This document shows, in pieces, positions 6,301-7,136 of a DNA stretch of 7,136 nucleotides. The first letter of the stretch is position 1. The number at the start of each line of letters is the position of its first letter. The notes under the pieces were generated by a model. That model was not told the origin of the DNA. It did no database searches and saw nothing but the letters and a program-made list of their open reading frames with translations. Position numbers and translations under genes: made by a program. The stretch spans positions 1 through 7,136 of the forward strand of contig JAAYUP010000331.1 of the NCBI GenBank assembly GCA_012517635.1, read 5' to 3'. Origin of the DNA: Candidatus Atribacter alterifermentans (GTDB lineage Bacteria; Atribacterota; Atribacteria; Atribacterales; Atribacteraceae).

Positions 6301-6939
6301 GATGGTTGGGCTTACGATATCGGTTTTGGCGGCTTAGATCACGTTCTGGCTTCCGGCCGTAACGTGAATGTTCTCGTTTTAGATACCGAAGTTTACTCCA
6401 ACACTGGTGGACAAATGTCAAAATCTACTCCTCGAGGAGCAGTAGCAAAATTCGCTGCCGGTGGAAAAGACATTCGAAAGAAAGACCTTGCTTTAATGGC
6501 CATTACCTATGGGAACATATACGTTGCTCGAGTAGCAATGGGTGCCGACGACATTCAAACTATTAAGGCCTTCCTCGAAGCTGAAGCTTATAATGGACCA
6601 TCAATTATAATTGCCTATTGTCACTGTATTAATCACGGTTTTGACTTAGTTCACGGCATGGAGCAACAGAAAAAAGCAGTTCAATCAGGTTATTGGCCCC
6701 TCATTCGTTACAATCCCGATTTAGCGAAAGATAATAAAAATCCACTCCAGATCGATTCCAAAGCTCCCAGCCTTCCGCTCGACCAGTATATTTATAATGA
6801 AACTCGTTATTCTATGCTTAAACTCAGCAACCCAGAACAAGCTCAAAAGCTTCTTGCTTTAGCAGAAGAGGATGTTGCCGCTCGATGGAAACTGTATCAA
6901 CATTTAGCGGCAATGGGAACAAATAACAAAGAAGAATGA
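3373..6939 (+). CDS. nifJ: Pyruvate:ferredoxin (flavodoxin) oxidoreductase, single-chain
   Basis: This enzyme oxidatively decarboxylates pyruvate with CoA to acetyl-CoA and CO2, passing electrons to ferredoxin or flavodoxin; it is cytoplasmic and can run in reverse. The 1188 residues carry every expected part. Domain I has YPITPSS (28-34), with T31, E64 and R114 numbered as in the Desulfovibrio africanus active site. The gamma-type domain has GLGSDGTVGANK (431-442). A ferredoxin domain supplies two 4Fe-4S clusters (C696, C699, C702, C706 and C752, C755, C758, C762). The proximal cluster ligands are C826, C829, C854 and C1085. The TPP site is GDGWAYDIGFGG (976-987) with YSNTGGQ (N1010). The protein ends about 100 residues after C1085, so most of the C-terminal domain VII of the D. 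africanus enzyme is absent. The ATG follows AGGTGA at eight bases. It is monocistronic on this evidence, with a strong terminator behind it. Confidence 0.97.
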   Translation: MSRELVMIDGNEATTYSAYHVNEVIAIYPITPSSTMGELADQWAAEKKHNIWGTVPQVIEMQSEGGAAGALHGSLQTGALSTTFTASQGLLLMIPNMYKIAGELTPALINVAARTVATHALSIFGDHSDVMATRETGFALLSSNSPQEAMDMALIAQAATLESRVPFLHFFDGFRTYSEVAKVELLSIEDMKAMIDDRLVEDFRNRKLSPDRPFIRGTAQNPDVFFQAREACNPYYLNCPNIVEKAMERFEKIVGRKYRLFDYYGAPDAESIIVIMGSGAETTQETVDYLNERGAKLGLIKTRLYRPFSVEHFIASLPKTVQTIVVLDRTKEPGAVGEPMYIDVKTALQEAVERGMLPHSQKPRVLGGRYGLSSKEFTPAMVKAVFDEAKKADPKNHFTIGINDDVTQSSLEYDPTFSTEDPKTIRALFYGLGSDGTVGANKNSIKIIGLETDNYAQGYFVYDSKKAGAVTVSHLRFGPKPIHSPYLINRANFLACHQFTFLERFDMLKNADEGAIFLLNSPFGPDETWDHLPKKVQEQIINKKLRFFVIDGYQVAQETGMGGRINTILQTCFFAISGILPRDVAIQKIKESIQKTYGKRGEAVVKKNFAAVDAALGHLHEVKVPSTANSQYAMRRPVPPEAPEFVQKVTAKIIANEGDSLPVSAMPVDGTFPSATTQWERRNIALQIPVWDPDVCIQCGKCTLVCPHAVIRGKIYDPDKVGEFPPTFKRTAARWKEFPNYAFTIQVSPEDCTGCGACIQACPAKNKKDSSLKAINFAPQIPLRKQEAENWKFFMSIPDPERDKLNLSRTRDVMLLRPLFEFSGACAGCGETPYVKLMSQLFGDRAIIANATGCSSIYGGNLPTTPYAINDNGRGPAWSNSLFEDNAEFGLGMRLALDKQAEFAKEMLEKMASQIGSELVDALLSTDQSNEAGIKSMRELVSQLKKKLSDLNTPEAKRLLTIADSLVKKSVWILGGDGWAYDIGFGGLDHVLASGRNVNVLVLDTEVYSNTGGQMSKSTPRGAVAKFAAGGKDIRKKDLALMAITYGNIYVARVAMGADDIQTIKAFLEAEAYNGPSIIIAYCHCINHGFDLVHGMEQQKKAVQSGYWPLIRYNPDLAKDNKNPLQIDSKAPSLPLDQYIYNETRYSMLKLSNPEQAQKLLALAEEDVAARWKLYQHLAAMGTNNKEE

Positions 6940-6946
6940 CATTCCT

Positions 6947-6993
6947 TTTGAAAGAGCGGTAAGAGAACCTTACCGCTCTTTCAAATCATTTTT
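6947..6993 (+). terminator. Strong rho-independent terminator of the PFOR gene
   Basis: A perfect 17-base inverted repeat, TTTGAAAGAGCGGTAAG and its complement (6947-6963 with 6969-6985), encloses the loop AGAAC. TTTTT follows at 6989-6993 after three spacer bases. It starts seven bases after the stop codon. No T-run is present on the other strand, so it should act in one direction only. Confidence 0.9.
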
Positions 6994-7050
6994 CCTTCTA
7001 TTTACCTCGTCTTTCCCATAAATGCAATTCACTGTGAACATTAGAACGCT

Positions 7051-7136
7051 GTCATCCTGAGCCCTCTTCCCTTCCCCTTTTCTCCCCCTCGCGCCCCCTC
7101 CCCCCTCCGTATTGAAGGGTGTGAGGATCCCGTCTT
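7051..7136. repeat. Probable dispersed repeat with pyrimidine tract, cut by window end
   Basis: GTCATCCTGAG (7051-7061) and, near the edge, GTGTGAGGATCCCGTCTT (7119-7136) flank a tract at 7062-7108 in which 45 of 47 bases are C or T. ATCCT on the left is the complement of AGGAT on the right, so the flanks form an inverted pair. The GTCATCCTGAG and GAGGATC wording resembles intergenic repeats common in many environmental bacterial genomes. No coding sequence is visible from 6994 to the end. Confidence 0.45.

Noticed and set aside
1..7136. CRISPR array, transposase, toxin-antitoxin or other defence or accessory module
   Set aside because: No spaced direct repeats, no such protein families and no unexplained coding frames of fair size; the genes are all known housekeeping families.

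Overview
The window looks like chromosomal housekeeping DNA from an anaerobic, moderately AT-rich bacterium. Three things point that way. The order tRNA-Ser, SRP RNA, dnaX, ybaB, recR is the one known from Bacillus subtilis and other Firmicutes. The SRP RNA is the large type with an Alu domain. The last gene is a full-length one-chain pyruvate:ferredoxin oxidoreductase (PFOR), an oxygen-sensitive enzyme of anaerobes. The tau C-terminal domain of DnaX also resembles clostridial and thermoanaerobic versions. A Firmicute or a deep-branching anaerobe that shares this gene order (for example Thermotogota or Atribacterota) would fit; the phylum cannot be fixed from the sequence alone.

Layout: bases 1-74 are the 3' part of a tRNA-Ser(GGA). 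Four bases later a large SRP RNA fills 79-360. A hairpin with a T-run (409-445) sits just before dnaX (465-2162). ybaB (2122-2424) starts inside the end of dnaX. A 217-base gap holds a weak hairpin and a degenerate palindromic repeat. recR follows (2642-3253), then a 119-base AT-rich gap with a 14-base perfect palindrome, then the PFOR gene (3373-6939). A strong terminator (6947-6993) closes it. The last 85 bases look like the start of a dispersed repeat with a long pyrimidine tract.

The left half serves information processing: serine decoding, membrane targeting of nascent proteins, the replicative clamp loader, a nucleoid-associated protein and RecFOR recombinational repair. dnaX, ybaB and recR all start with TTG behind good Shine-Dalgarno sites. 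PFOR is a separate transcription unit for central carbon metabolism, linking pyruvate and acetyl-CoA to the ferredoxin pool.

I found no defence system, mobile gene or clearly new system. The most interesting signal is an A8 run in dnaX, in the right register for slippage, that would yield a 430-residue gamma-like product lacking the tau domain. Secondary points are the nearly abutting tRNA and SRP RNA, the hairpin before dnaX, the dyad before the PFOR gene and the two intergenic repeats.
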